Part shown: positions 55,483-64,000 of the stretch, in pieces | How the letters are laid out: the number at the start of each line of letters is the position of its first letter | Position numbering within the stretch: the first letter of the stretch is position 1 | Assembly (NCBI GenBank): GCA_965242895.1 | Contig: OZ251507.1 | Location: 2,356,001-2,420,000 of the forward strand | Source: CATQHL01 sp965242895 | GTDB lineage: Bacteria; Actinomycetota; Acidimicrobiia; Acidimicrobiales; CATQHL01 | Reading direction: 5' to 3' | DNA: 64,000 nt | Made by a program: the position numbers and the translations under genes | Notes under the pieces: generated by a model | What the model was told of the DNA's origin: nothing | Seen by the model: the letters and a program-made list of their open reading frames with translations, nothing else | Databases searched by the model: none

Positions 55483-56745
55483 ATGCAGGGACCGCAGTTA
55501 CTCAAAGACCTAGCAGATCGCGGCCTACTCCACGATTCCACCGACCAGAGCGCCCTTTCGGAGTTGCTGAACAGCCGGTCTGTCACTCTGTATCTTGGCT
55601 TCGACCCCTCCGCTGGCAGCCTGCATCTAGGGAACCTGATCGGCGTCCTCATGCTCCGACGCTTCGCCGAGGCCGGCCACCGACCTCTCGCTCTCGTCGG
55701 CGGCGCCACCGGCATGGTGGGCGACCCCAGCGGGCGTTCCAGCGAGCGCAATCTGCTCACTCCGGAGGTCTTGGCCGCCAACCTGGAATCCCTGCGCTCT
55801 CAGTTGGCCAAACTTCTAGAAGGATGCGATGTAGAGGTCGTCAACAACGCCGACTGGACCGCCCCAGTGAGCTTCATCGATTTCCTGCGACACGTGGGCA
55901 AGCACGTGAACGTTGGGCAGATGCTTGCCAAGGATTCCGTGCGAAGCCGCCTCGAAAGCGAGCATGGGATTTCCTACACGGAGTTCAGCTACATGCTCAT
56001 GCAGGCTTTCGACTTCTGCTGGCTCTACGAGCACCGAGATTGCCGACTCCAGGTCGGAGGCTCAGATCAGTGGGGCAACATCACCGTCGGCGTCGACCTC
56101 ATACGCCGACGCTTGGGAGGTGCTGCCCACGGAATCACTTGGCCGCTGCTGACGCGCTCTGACGGACAGAAGTTCGGCAAGACGGCCGAAGGAACGATCT
56201 GGCTAGACGCCGCTAAAACGCTTCCCTACGACCTGCACCAGTACATGCTGCGCACCGACGACCGCGACGTCTCCCGCCTGCTCTTTCAGTTGACGATGAT
56301 GCCCGTAGCGGAGGTCGCCGAAGTGATGACAACCCACGCCAATTCGCCGGAGCGGCGTTTGGCGCAGCGGCGCCTAGCGGACGAGGTGACAAAGATTGTC
56401 CACGGAGCCGCTGCGGCAACGCAAGCCAATCTCGCAGCGGAAGCTCTGTTCGGTTCCGACCCGCTGAGCGGAGCGATGCTGAAGTCGCTCACGGGAATCG
56501 TCCCTTCCGTGTTCGTTGACTCGGAGGTTCTAGACGCTGAAGAGCCTCTGCTGGAACTGCTCGTAACTTCGGGCCTGTGCGCTTCCCGCAGCGACGCCCG
56601 CCGGCAACTGCGCCAGGATGCAGTCTCATTGAATCGCTCCCGGGTCTCCGATCCGGCCTCGACGGCGCTCCAGTGGATCGACGGGCGTTTCCTTCTCCTT
56701 CAGCGGGGAAAGAAGGAGCGTCGCATAGTGGTTCTCAAGTCCTAG
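55483..56745 (+). CDS. tyrS: Tyrosyl-tRNA synthetase
   Basis: A 420-residue class I synthetase. HIGH appears as SLHLGN, KMSKS as KFGKT (GQKFGKTAEG), and the Tyr pocket includes GGSDQWGNITVG. The C-terminal S4-like domain (ASRSDARRQLRQDAVSLNRSRV) binds tRNA. ATG 55483 is preceded by TAGGCT ending 7 nt upstream (55470-55475), overlapping the rluB stop, so an internal leaderless promoter is plausible. Confidence 0.97.
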   Translation: MQGPQLLKDLADRGLLHDSTDQSALSELLNSRSVTLYLGFDPSAGSLHLGNLIGVLMLRRFAEAGHRPLALVGGATGMVGDPSGRSSERNLLTPEVLAANLESLRSQLAKLLEGCDVEVVNNADWTAPVSFIDFLRHVGKHVNVGQMLAKDSVRSRLESEHGISYTEFSYMLMQAFDFCWLYEHRDCRLQVGGSDQWGNITVGVDLIRRRLGGAAHGITWPLLTRSDGQKFGKTAEGTIWLDAAKTLPYDLHQYMLRTDDRDVSRLLFQLTMMPVAEVAEVMTTHANSPERRLAQRRLADEVTKIVHGAAAATQANLAAEALFGSDPLSGAMLKSLTGIVPSVFVDSEVLDAEEPLLELLVTSGLCASRSDARRQLRQDAVSLNRSRVSDPASTALQWIDGRFLLLQRGKKERRIVVLKS

Positions 56746-56764
56746 GCAGGCATCGGACTTCTTC

Positions 56765-56956
56765 GTTCCCTAGGTATCCGTTCCCTAGGTATCCGCCGCA
56801 TGATCCGCTCGAAAAATCCGTAATCACCTCATCGGCGGCTAGCGGAAGCGCACCGGAAAGGTGCGTCCGGTTGTAGTGCCTGATGGCTGTTAGCATCAGG
56901 GATTAGTGCCTCTAACAGGTTGTCTTGAGTCCGCAAACTGCCTTTAGTATTGGCAG
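56765..56956 (+). promoter_or_regulatory. Leader region of the hyu cluster: repeats and inverted repeats
   Basis: GTTCCCTAGGTATCC is repeated in tandem (56765-56779, 56780-56794). CCTGATG (56879-56885) and CATCAGG (56894-56900) form a 7-bp inverted repeat with an 8-nt loop, flanked by TAGTGCC direct repeats. CTGCC/GGCAG (56938-56956) is a second pair. These are candidate operators for the catabolic cluster starting at 57021. Confidence 0.45.
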
Positions 56957-57020
56957 TATTGACTAGCGCTGATCGTCGCAATTGTCGCGCTGATCGCCGC
57001 ACCGGGCGCAGAAAGAAGAT

Positions 57021-59042
57021 ATGAGAGTCGCAGTTGACATAGGCGGGACATTCACCGACGCCGTCTCCATCGATGCGGAGGGCAAGATACGGGCAGCCAA
57101 GACGCTGACCACGCCAGGACGCCTGCACGACGGCGTGCTGGAGGCGCTTGACGACCTCCAAATCGACTGGAATTCCCTCGAATCAATCACCCACGGTACA
57201 ACGGCCGGTCTTAACGCCTTTCTTGAAGGGCGGGGGGCAAAGGTCGCCCTGCTGACCACCGAAGGCTTCCGGGACGTCTACGAACTAGGCCGCGCCAATC
57301 GGCCAGACATGTACAACGTCCGTTACCGCCCGCCCAAGCCCATCGTTCCGCGCCGCTGGATTTTCGAGGTCAAAGAACGGATCGCTGCAGACGGTTCGGT
57401 TCTCACGCCGATGGACGCCGACGCTCTCAGAGCGCTGGGGGGACGTCTGGGGGGAGAGTTCGATTCGGTGGCGATTTGTTTCCTGCACGCCTACGCCAAC
57501 CCCATACACGAACAGATGGCTGCCGAGGTCATTAACGCCGAATGCCCGGGTCTCTCCGTGACCTGTTCAAACGTCATAGCACCCGAGTGGCGCGAGTACG
57601 AGCGCACGAGTACCACTGTGATTAGCGCATACATAGCTCCCATCGTGGAGGATTATCTTGCCGAGCTTTCCAGCGAAGTCTCCAACCGCGGCCTGCGGGG
57701 GCCCCTGCGGGTTATGCAGTCCAACGGGGGGGTGATGTCGGCGCTGACGGCACGGCAACGGCCGATCCAAACACTTTTCTCCGGGCCAGTGGGCGGGACA
57801 ATCGCAGGGGTGGCTGTGGCGGACGACCTGAGAGCGGGACTCGGCGCAGACCGTTTGATCTGCGTGGATATGGGAGGGACGTCCTTCGACATGAGTTTGG
57901 TGGTGGACGGAAAGGCGAAGATCGACTTGGAGTCCCAATTAAAAGGCCATCCGGTGCTAGCCCCTGCCGTGGCCATCCACACGATCGGAGCCGGAGGGGG
58001 CAGCATCGGATACGCCAGTGGAGGAGGCTTGAGGGTGGGGCCGCGCTCGGCAGGCGCAGACCCAGGTCCTGCCTGTTACGGCATCGGAGGAACGGAGCCG
58101 ACGATCACCGACGCCAACCTCAGGCTGGGTCGGCTGCCTTCCTTCGCCCGGCTTGCTAGCGGCATGGCTCTGGACATGGCGGCTGCCGAGGATGCTTTGG
58201 CGGGCGTGGGGGCTGAACTCGGTTTGGACAGCGTCGAACTGGCAGCAGGGATGGTCTCTGTGGCCGACGCCGCTATGGCGAATGCGATCCGTGAGATCAC
58301 CGTGCTGCAGGGCATCGATCCGCGTGATTTTGTCCTGGTGGCGTTCGGAGGGGCAGGGCCGCTTCATGCCGTTTCACTTGCCGAAGAACTTTCAGTGAGC
58401 AAGGTCGTCGTTCCCACCGACCCAGGAGTCCTATCCGCCTACGGAATGCTGCACTCCGACATTCGTCACGACGTCGTCAGGAGTTTCTATGTGAGGGTTG
58501 CCGACCTAGACCCGCAGGACTTGCTTAAAGTTCTAAATGAAATGGAATCCCAAGCTTCGCGGATTCTGCTTGAAGACGGAGCGGACACGTCCGAAACCAG
58601 GCTGGAGCCTTCAGCAGATCTCCGCTACATGGGTCAGGAGTACACCGTGACGCTTCCACTTGAAATGAGCGGCGGACCAGAAAGGTTGCTCAAGGAGATC
58701 TCCGGCGAATTTGCTCGTGTGTATGAACTCAGGTACGGACACAGCAACCCGGACGAAGCCGTCGAGTTCGTGAACCTTCGCATGACCGGATACGGCCTGA
58801 GCCGACCGCCTGTTCGAAAGTCGCTGGCGGAAGGGGACGCCCCCGCTCCGGAGGCGGTAGAAAAAGTCTGGTTTGCCGGAGAGTGGAAAGACACGGATAT
58901 CTATATGAGGAAGTCGCTGCCTAGCGGATCGCATGTGAACGGACCGGTTATTGTCTTGGAGGAAGCCTGCACCACGCTAGTTCCCCCCCTCTGGGAGGCG
59001 CAAGTTTCGCAGCACGGCCACATAATTCTGTCGAAGATGTAA
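57021..59042 (+). CDS. Hydantoinase/5-oxoprolinase subunit A family protein
   Basis: A 673-residue HyuA-type ATP-dependent amidohydrolase subunit of the ASKHA fold. The phosphate-binding start is VDIGGTFTDAV; HGTTAGLNA, the second phosphate loop VDMGGTSFDMSL and IGAGGGSIGYASGGGLRVGPRSAGADPGPACYG are typical. It normally pairs with a HyuB subunit, which is not in the window. Members act on hydantoins, 5-oxoproline, or acetone and acetophenone carboxylation, so the substrate is open. Start MRVAVDIGG at the ATG. It heads a cluster with a racemase and ABC transporter. Confidence 0.9.
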   Translation: MRVAVDIGGTFTDAVSIDAEGKIRAAKTLTTPGRLHDGVLEALDDLQIDWNSLESITHGTTAGLNAFLEGRGAKVALLTTEGFRDVYELGRANRPDMYNVRYRPPKPIVPRRWIFEVKERIAADGSVLTPMDADALRALGGRLGGEFDSVAICFLHAYANPIHEQMAAEVINAECPGLSVTCSNVIAPEWREYERTSTTVISAYIAPIVEDYLAELSSEVSNRGLRGPLRVMQSNGGVMSALTARQRPIQTLFSGPVGGTIAGVAVADDLRAGLGADRLICVDMGGTSFDMSLVVDGKAKIDLESQLKGHPVLAPAVAIHTIGAGGGSIGYASGGGLRVGPRSAGADPGPACYGIGGTEPTITDANLRLGRLPSFARLASGMALDMAAAEDALAGVGAELGLDSVELAAGMVSVADAAMANAIREITVLQGIDPRDFVLVAFGGAGPLHAVSLAEELSVSKVVVPTDPGVLSAYGMLHSDIRHDVVRSFYVRVADLDPQDLLKVLNEMESQASRILLEDGADTSETRLEPSADLRYMGQEYTVTLPLEMSGGPERLLKEISGEFARVYELRYGHSNPDEAVEFVNLRMTGYGLSRPPVRKSLAEGDAPAPEAVEKVWFAGEWKDTDIYMRKSLPSGSHVNGPVIVLEEACTTLVPPLWEAQVSQHGHIILSKM

Positions 59043-59135
59043 AGCTCAAGTTGACGGGTTGTGAAAGTTAAGCGGTGTACAAAGAAGGCAAAGTAGGCAA
59101 AGTCTGCACTAGGTAATTTTAAAGAGGGACAGTTA

Positions 59136-59885
59136 ATGAGAATTCAGATAATTAATCCATTAGGTATTGACAAACACAACGAAACGACTCTAGATGTCGT
59201 GCGTCCGACTGTGTCTCTAGACACGCAGATTTCGGCACGCTCCCTTGCTGGCACTGGTGTGCCGGCGACGGCTTTCCTGCCAGCGGCGTCGCTTTTTATG
59301 AATCAGTTGCTGGCTGCTGTGATCGAGGCCGAAAAGGACGGGTTTGACGCAGTAGTGATTGCCTGTTGCTCCGACCCTGGACTAGAAGATGCCAAGGATT
59401 TGGTTTCTATCCCTGTCACGGCCCCTATGGAAGCAGCCGCGGCGACTGGGCTGGCTTTCGGCCGGCTTGGAGTAATTGCTCCTAGGATTGAGAGTGGAGA
59501 GGGAGAGAATTTGCCGCAGACTGCCAACTGGGTCCGTCGACTCATTCACCGGTACGGAGGAGAGGCGTCGTTCGCCGGTGTGATCTCAGCGCCGTGCGGT
59601 CATCCCTCCGAGGAAGAAGTGGCTCAGTACCTAGCGAATGACGATGCGAGTGGACTAGGAGCCGCCGTGCGGCGAGAGATGTCCGCGTCCATTGCTGGTC
59701 CTGCCGGAGAAGCGGCTGAGTTTGCTTGGCGAGAAAATGAGGCGACGGCCTTGTTCTTTGCCTGCACGCTGTGGGGAGGCCTCTTAGACCCGATCCGTGA
59801 TCGGGTGCCCATTCCTGTATTGGATCCGTTGCTCACCCCCGTTCATTACGCTGAGTTGCTTGCTCGCGCCGGGCGCAAAAGCTAA
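59136..59885 (+). CDS. Asp/Glu/hydantoin racemase family protein
   Basis: A 249-residue racemase-fold protein. The paired catalytic cysteines lie in VVIACCSDPGLEDAK (about residue 76) and ATALFFACTLWGGLLDP (about residue 211), as in hydantoin and aspartate racemases. With the adjacent hydantoinase A gene, a hydantoin or related ring-amide substrate is likely (inference). AGAGGGA precedes the ATG. The upstream 93 bp are AT-rich. Confidence 0.87.
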   Translation: MRIQIINPLGIDKHNETTLDVVRPTVSLDTQISARSLAGTGVPATAFLPAASLFMNQLLAAVIEAEKDGFDAVVIACCSDPGLEDAKDLVSIPVTAPMEAAAATGLAFGRLGVIAPRIESGEGENLPQTANWVRRLIHRYGGEASFAGVISAPCGHPSEEEVAQYLANDDASGLGAAVRREMSASIAGPAGEAAEFAWRENEATALFFACTLWGGLLDPIRDRVPIPVLDPLLTPVHYAELLARAGRKS

Positions 59886-59893
59886 GTCCCAAT

Positions 59894-59910
59894 TAAACTT
59901 CCTAAGTTTA
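59894..59910. promoter_or_regulatory. 7-bp inverted repeat before the transporter operon
   Basis: TAAACTT (59894-59900), CCT, AAGTTTA (59904-59910) is a perfect inverted repeat 8 bp after the racemase stop. It lies in AT-rich DNA with further CGATTAA repeats (about 59933 and 59952). It could be an operator or a weak hairpin between racemase and transporter genes. Confidence 0.4.
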
Positions 59911-59983
59911 AAATCAAGGATCTCGATTAAATCAAGAATTCCGATTAACAGGAAACCAAACCAGCAATATCAAAGGAGTATTG

Positions 59984-61798
59984 ATGAAATTTAAAAAGTT
60001 GACATGGACAGTTTGTTTGATTGCTGTCCTGTCGTTGATTGCCGTTTCTTGCGGCGGCAGTGATTCGTCTTCGGAGACTGGCGGCGGGGGTACCACGGCT
60101 ACTACTGCGGCTGCTCCGGCTACTACTGCGGCGTCTGGCGGCGGTGAGGAGGCTACGACGACTACTGCGGCTGCTCCGGCTACTACTGCGGCGTCTGGCA
60201 GTGGTGAGGACACCACGGACACGACTGAGATGGCTACTACTACCACTGTGGCCACGACCACCACGGCGGCTACTACTGCGCGGTCTGGTGAGGAACTCGT
60301 ATTGACCATTGGTGTTCCGGGCGAGATCCAGACTTTGGACCCGTGCTGCGCCAATTTCATACGTTCCCACGAAGCGCTTTCCATGATCTACGAAATGCCG
60401 GTCATCCACCCGGCCATAGAGAAGAACGGCCAGATGGTGGCTGACAACTCCGGTCTCAACCCTCGTTACTTCGAATCCTGGGAGGCCCATGACGACGGTC
60501 TTACCTACACGATCAAGATACGTGAAGGCTTAACCTTCGATGACGGCACCCCGATCAACGCTGAAGTCGCCCGCTTCATGGTCGAACGTAACCTTGAGAC
60601 TCCTGGCGGCGGCGCCTGGCTGCTTAACAACATTGCCAAAGTCACCAAGCCTCCGGAAGTGATCGACGAATACACAATCCGCCTCACCGCAGACGAGCCA
60701 AGCGCACTGGTCATGCAGTCCTTCTACATGACTTCTTCGTCGGCAATCGACCCGAAACTAGTCGAGAAGTACGCTACTGCGGAAGACCCGTGGGCCACGG
60801 AACACTTCAAAGATAATGTGGAGAACCCCAGCGGTCCCTATCGGTTAGTTAGCGAAACCCCAGAAGAAATTGTTTTCGAAGCCAGGTCTAACTTCTATCT
60901 AGGACCTCCGGCCTACGACCGCGTAATTTGGAGGGTCATCCCCGACGCGGCCACTCGGGCTCAATTGCTCAGAGCGGGCCAGATCGACGTAGCGATCGGT
61001 CTCGGCAATGAAGAGTTCGCCGCCCTTGCAGGTGCTCCGGGCGTTCAGGTGCTCCGGGCTCCTTCAACCAACACCGCCTACCTCGGTATGAACAACATAA
61101 CCGAGCCGTTCAGCGACAAGAGACTACGTCAAGCCGTTTCGCATGCAGTGAATTACGACGACATCATCGAGAACGTCTACAACGGTGAGGCTCGCCGCCT
61201 TTACGGCCCGATCCCAGACGGTATGCCCACTTCGCTCGGCAACACCATCGGGTACCTACAAGATTTGGATGCAGCCAGAGCCCTGATAGCGCAGAGCAGC
61301 TATGACGGGAGCACGATTCCTCTGTATTTTGACGCCGCCAAGTCGGGGCACGAACAGATTGCCGTGCGCGTCCAGGCAGCTTTGCGCGAAGTCGAGATAC
61401 CCGTTGACATCCAGCCTCTCACCGCGTCGGCGTTTGCTGAGCGCAGGGTCACAGAAGACGCAGACAATGAGATGACGTTCTTCGTGGACGAGTCCCTGGC
61501 CTGGATCGCCGATCCTAACTATGCCTTGTCGCTGACTCTCGAGAGCGGTGTTTTCGGCAACTACGTCGACTACAGCAACGATCGAGTGGATGAGATCATT
61601 AAAGAAGGCTGGAGGACGTTCGACCCAGACGCTCGTCGAGCCCTTTTCGAGGAGGCTCAGAGACTCATCGTGGACGATGCCCCCTGGGTGTTCCTAGCAC
61701 AGCCCGACTACAAGATCGCAATGAGGGAATCGGTTACCGGTTTTGTCCTTTACCCGAACGAGATACCGCGCCTAGCTGACCTGCGCCCTGCCCAGTGA
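59984..61798 (+). CDS. ABC transporter substrate-binding lipoprotein (family 5)
   Basis: A 604-residue SBP_bac_5 (DppA/OppA-type) protein. The signal peptide ends LIAVSC, with lipid-modified Cys23. A Thr/Ala/Gly linker of about 80 residues (TTATTAAAPATTAA type) tethers the domain. The binding domain includes EAHDDGLTYTIKIREGLTFDDGTPINAEVA, diagnostic for the family. AAAGGAG precedes ATG 59984. It probably captures a peptide or the hydantoin-like substrate of the adjacent enzymes. Confidence 0.93.
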   Translation: MKFKKLTWTVCLIAVLSLIAVSCGGSDSSSETGGGGTTATTAAAPATTAASGGGEEATTTTAAAPATTAASGSGEDTTDTTEMATTTTVATTTTAATTARSGEELVLTIGVPGEIQTLDPCCANFIRSHEALSMIYEMPVIHPAIEKNGQMVADNSGLNPRYFESWEAHDDGLTYTIKIREGLTFDDGTPINAEVARFMVERNLETPGGGAWLLNNIAKVTKPPEVIDEYTIRLTADEPSALVMQSFYMTSSSAIDPKLVEKYATAEDPWATEHFKDNVENPSGPYRLVSETPEEIVFEARSNFYLGPPAYDRVIWRVIPDAATRAQLLRAGQIDVAIGLGNEEFAALAGAPGVQVLRAPSTNTAYLGMNNITEPFSDKRLRQAVSHAVNYDDIIENVYNGEARRLYGPIPDGMPTSLGNTIGYLQDLDAARALIAQSSYDGSTIPLYFDAAKSGHEQIAVRVQAALREVEIPVDIQPLTASAFAERRVTEDADNEMTFFVDESLAWIADPNYALSLTLESGVFGNYVDYSNDRVDEIIKEGWRTFDPDARRALFEEAQRLIVDDAPWVFLAQPDYKIAMRESVTGFVLYPNEIPRLADLRPAQ

Positions 61799-61837
61799 TC
61801 TGATTCGGGGGTTACCCGCGTGATCTGAAGGATCAAA

Positions 61838-62851
61838 ATGCCCCTTTTGATTTACGTTGCCCGAAGGTTCTCTTACCTTCTGATAGCGTTATTCGGGGTC
61901 TCTTTGATTACCTTCGTGGTCACGCGGGTGCTGCCAGGCGATCCGGCTTCTCTGATTGTCGGAAATCAGGCTGATGAGTCGACTCTTGAGGCTGTAACCG
62001 AAAGGCTCGGCCTCAACGAGTCGATTCCGGAACAGTATTTCAAGTACCTAGGGCAGCTTTTCACTGGTGATCTGGGTGACAACTGGCTGAACGGAACTCC
62101 GGTAACATCCGACTTGTCCTCCCGTTGGCCAGCCACTGTGGAGTTAGCAACCTTCGCTTTTCTGCTGGCCGTCGTCTGGGCGGTTGGGCTGGGGATAGTT
62201 TCGGCTTTGAAAAGGCGTTCTTTCTCTGATCGTCTAGCCGACGCTCTTTCAGGGGTCGGGGTGTCTTTTCCGGAGTTCTGGCTGGGCCTCGTCCTGATCT
62301 TCGTCTTTTTTCAGACCTGGCAAATAGCGCCAGCACCTCTAGGGCGTACGATGGGGAGCGCCCCAGATCGAGTCACAGGCTTTTACACCCTCGACGCGAT
62401 CATCGCCGGGGACTGGGCGACTTTCCGCTCCTCCGCAGGGCAACTCATCCTGCCCGTATTGACTCTGGCAATCGTCATCGGTGCGCCTCTGCTGCGGATC
62501 ACTCGCGGCTTTATGCGAGAGGTCATGGATTCCGGCTACATACGCTTTGCAAGGGCGCTGGGCGTCAAGAGGCGGTCGATCGTAATGCGTCACGCGCTGC
62601 CCAACGTGCTGCTGCCTGTTTCCACGATGGGGGCGATGATGTACGGCTATCTGCTCGGAGGTACGGTCCTGGTAGAGACCGTCTTTAGTTGGCCGGGCAT
62701 CGGAAAATACGCCGTAGACGCCATTGCCCAATCCAACTATCCGCCGGTCTTGGCTGTGGTGCTCTTGAGCGCACTGAGCTACCTCGTTATTTACATGGTC
62801 ATGGACGTTCTGCACTTCGTCATCGACCCGCGTACGCGCACCCGCTCATGA
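61838..62851 (+). CDS. ABC transporter permease (DppB/OppB type)
   Basis: A 337-residue inner-membrane permease with six helices. RRFSYLLIALFGVSLITFVVTRVLPGDPA is the standard DppB-like start, and the EAA loop that meets the ATPase is RFARALGVKRRSIVMRHALPNVLLP. ATG start 39 bp after the binding-protein gene. The TGA overlaps the next permease start (ATGA). Confidence 0.94.
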   Translation: MPLLIYVARRFSYLLIALFGVSLITFVVTRVLPGDPASLIVGNQADESTLEAVTERLGLNESIPEQYFKYLGQLFTGDLGDNWLNGTPVTSDLSSRWPATVELATFAFLLAVVWAVGLGIVSALKRRSFSDRLADALSGVGVSFPEFWLGLVLIFVFFQTWQIAPAPLGRTMGSAPDRVTGFYTLDAIIAGDWATFRSSAGQLILPVLTLAIVIGAPLLRITRGFMREVMDSGYIRFARALGVKRRSIVMRHALPNVLLPVSTMGAMMYGYLLGGTVLVETVFSWPGIGKYAVDAIAQSNYPPVLAVVLLSALSYLVIYMVMDVLHFVIDPRTRTRS

Positions 62852-63690
62852 TCTCCTCTGTTACTTCTAGGAGTTTGGCTTCTAAAGCCGGTCGAGTTGC
62901 TCTGCGCATCGTGAGCACCCCATCCTTCCTTTCGCTTGCTCTGATAATTCTTATCGCCCTAATAGTTCCCGAATTTACGAGGGACCCGATCGAGCTGAAC
63001 GCTGGCCCTAGGCGGTCGCCGCCCGGCAGAGATTTCTGGTTCGGTACCGACGAATTCGGCTACGACGTCTTTGCGCGAGTGGTGCACGCTGCCCGCCTCG
63101 ACCTGGCAGTAGGTTTTGGCGCCGCACTCATAGCGGTAGCGATCGGAGTACCCCTAGGAGCTTTGGCGGCGATGAAGGGGGGAAAGTTTGATGGTTTCTT
63201 GCTGCGTATCTCCGAGTCTTTTCAGGCGTTCCCCACCCTCCTGCTCGCAATGGGGATAGTGGCCGCTTTTGACGCCAGCATTCCCAATCTCATCTTCATC
63301 ATTGCGCTCGTCAACATCCCGGTTTACATACGACTGACGCGTAGCGCCGTGCTGCCGATCGTCGATTCCGATTTCATACTGGCCTCCCGCTGCGCGGGAA
63401 AGCGCAACTTCACCATCCTGCGTCGCCGTGTTATCCCGAACGTGTCTCAGGTGATTTTTGCTCAATTCTCCGTGAACGTAGCCTGGGCGGTCCTAATTCT
63501 GGCCGCTCTCAGCTACATAGGTTTAGGCGTGTCCCTGCCCACCCCCGAGTGGGGTGCAATGGTGCGGGCCGGAGCCCGTTACATAACCCTTTCAGGGGAG
63601 TGGTGGATGTCTGTATTTCCGGGTCTGGCAATTTTTGCGACAGTACTGAGCCTGAACCTCGTGGCCGACCGGGTGAGGTACGGAAAATGA
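62848..63690 (+). CDS. ABC transporter permease (DppC/OppC type)
   Basis: A 280-residue permease. FWFGTDEFGYDVFARVVHAARLDLAVGFGA is the family block, and the EAA-type loop is LASRCAGKRNFTILRRRVIPNVSQ. About five or six helices. ATG 62848 overlaps the previous TGA; the open frame upstream is a shadow. The TGA overlaps the following ATPase start. Confidence 0.94.
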   Translation: MISSVTSRSLASKAGRVALRIVSTPSFLSLALIILIALIVPEFTRDPIELNAGPRRSPPGRDFWFGTDEFGYDVFARVVHAARLDLAVGFGAALIAVAIGVPLGALAAMKGGKFDGFLLRISESFQAFPTLLLAMGIVAAFDASIPNLIFIIALVNIPVYIRLTRSAVLPIVDSDFILASRCAGKRNFTILRRRVIPNVSQVIFAQFSVNVAWAVLILAALSYIGLGVSLPTPEWGAMVRAGARYITLSGEWWMSVFPGLAIFATVLSLNLVADRVRYGK

Positions 63691-64000
63691 GCATAAATTC
63701 CGCAGCCGTCACTAATCGGCAGGAGGGCATGGCGGACAGCCCACTCGCTCCCTTATTGGAGATCAGTGACCTCGCTGTCTGTTTTGCTGGGAAGAGGAAG
63801 AGGGCGGCGCAAATGCCTCTTCAAGGCGTGAGCTTAGAAGTCGGGCGCGCTAGCACCATGGCGCTGGTAGGAGAGTCCGGTTCGGGCAAGAGCCTCACTG
63901 CTTCCGCTGTTTTGGGGATGCTGCCTTCCAGCGCCAAAGTGATGAGAGGCTCGATCCGTTTCGAAGGGGAGGAGATCCTAGGCGCTGCCGAGAAGCGGCT
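63687..64000 (+). CDS. ABC transporter ATP-binding protein (DppD type), partial
   Basis: The N-terminal 104 codons of an ABC ATPase are visible; the gene runs off the window. LLEISDLAVCF opens the fold, and Walker A is VGESGSGKSLTASAVLGMLP. ATG 63687 overlaps the permease stop. ATG 63729, preceded by AGGAGGG, is an equally plausible start. It completes the binding protein/permease/permease/ATPase order of peptide-type importers. Confidence 0.93.
   Translation, partial: MSINSAAVTNRQEGMADSPLAPLLEISDLAVCFAGKRKRAAQMPLQGVSLEVGRASTMALVGESGSGKSLTASAVLGMLPSSAKVMRGSIRFEGEEILGAAEKR

Overview
The window is chromosomal DNA of a GC-rich actinobacterium, most likely class Acidimicrobiia or a close relative (inference from gene content). 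The evidence is a SepIVA-like gene in the rsmD-coaD-DUF177-rpmF-plsX-acpP-rnc-fpg-smc-ftsY-ffh-rpsP-trmD-rplS row, a gcvH/MerR/bifunctional-nuclease/MerR block like mycobacterial Rv1826-Rv1830, GTP-type PEP carboxykinase, a mycothiol-type PIG-L deacetylase, many GTG/TTG starts, and a lipoprotein with the long Thr/Ala linker common in this group.

Layout. 1-7.4 kb: small metabolic and stress genes (zincin, PH-domain protein, PIG-L deacetylase, Hsp20, pckG, cold-shock-like protein, fakA-like kinase). 7.4-26.9 kb: core information and envelope genes (recG, rsmD, coaD, sepIVA-like, DUF177, rpmF, plsX, acpP, rnc, a degenerate Fpg homologue, smc, an HtrA-like protease, ftsY, ffh, rpsP, khpA, rimM, trmD, rplS, yraN). 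27-31.8 kb: tRNA-Pro, DyP peroxidase, SRAP protein, DUF2079 membrane protein, HIT protein, CDP-alcohol phosphatidyltransferase. 32-34.6 kb: gcvH and the regulator block. 34.7-38 kb (minus strand): ECF sigma factor, membrane anti-sigma-like protein with GerMN and SH3-like regions, and a thioredoxin-like lipoprotein interrupted by an in-frame TGA at the first Cys of its CxxC motif. 38.4-50.1 kb: tRNA-Ala, leuS and a complete arginine operon argCJBDFRGH. 50.1-51.1 kb: an AT-richer insert bounded by 72-bp direct repeats and carrying a pilin-like gene; it splits the argH-mag junction. 51.1-56.7 kb: mag, a membrane protein, a class A PBP, rluB and tyrS. 57-64 kb: a catabolic/uptake cluster of hydantoinase/oxoprolinase A, an Asp/Glu/hydantoin racemase and a Dpp/Opp-type ABC transporter, cut by the window end.

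Four signals are not explained by ordinary annotation. (1) The TGA in the thioredoxin-like lipoprotein is followed by a 7-bp hairpin whose spacing and loop fit a bacterial SECIS element, so it is a candidate UxxC selenoprotein. (2) The Fpg homologue between rnc and smc has lost its catalytic and zinc-binding residues. (3) Eleven genes have a TANNNT box ending 6-7 nt before the start codon, so leaderless transcription looks widespread. (4) Short tandem repeats are common between genes, often span stop codons, and have created low-complexity inserts or tails in RecG, TrmD, ArgF, ArgR, ArgG and the SRAP protein.
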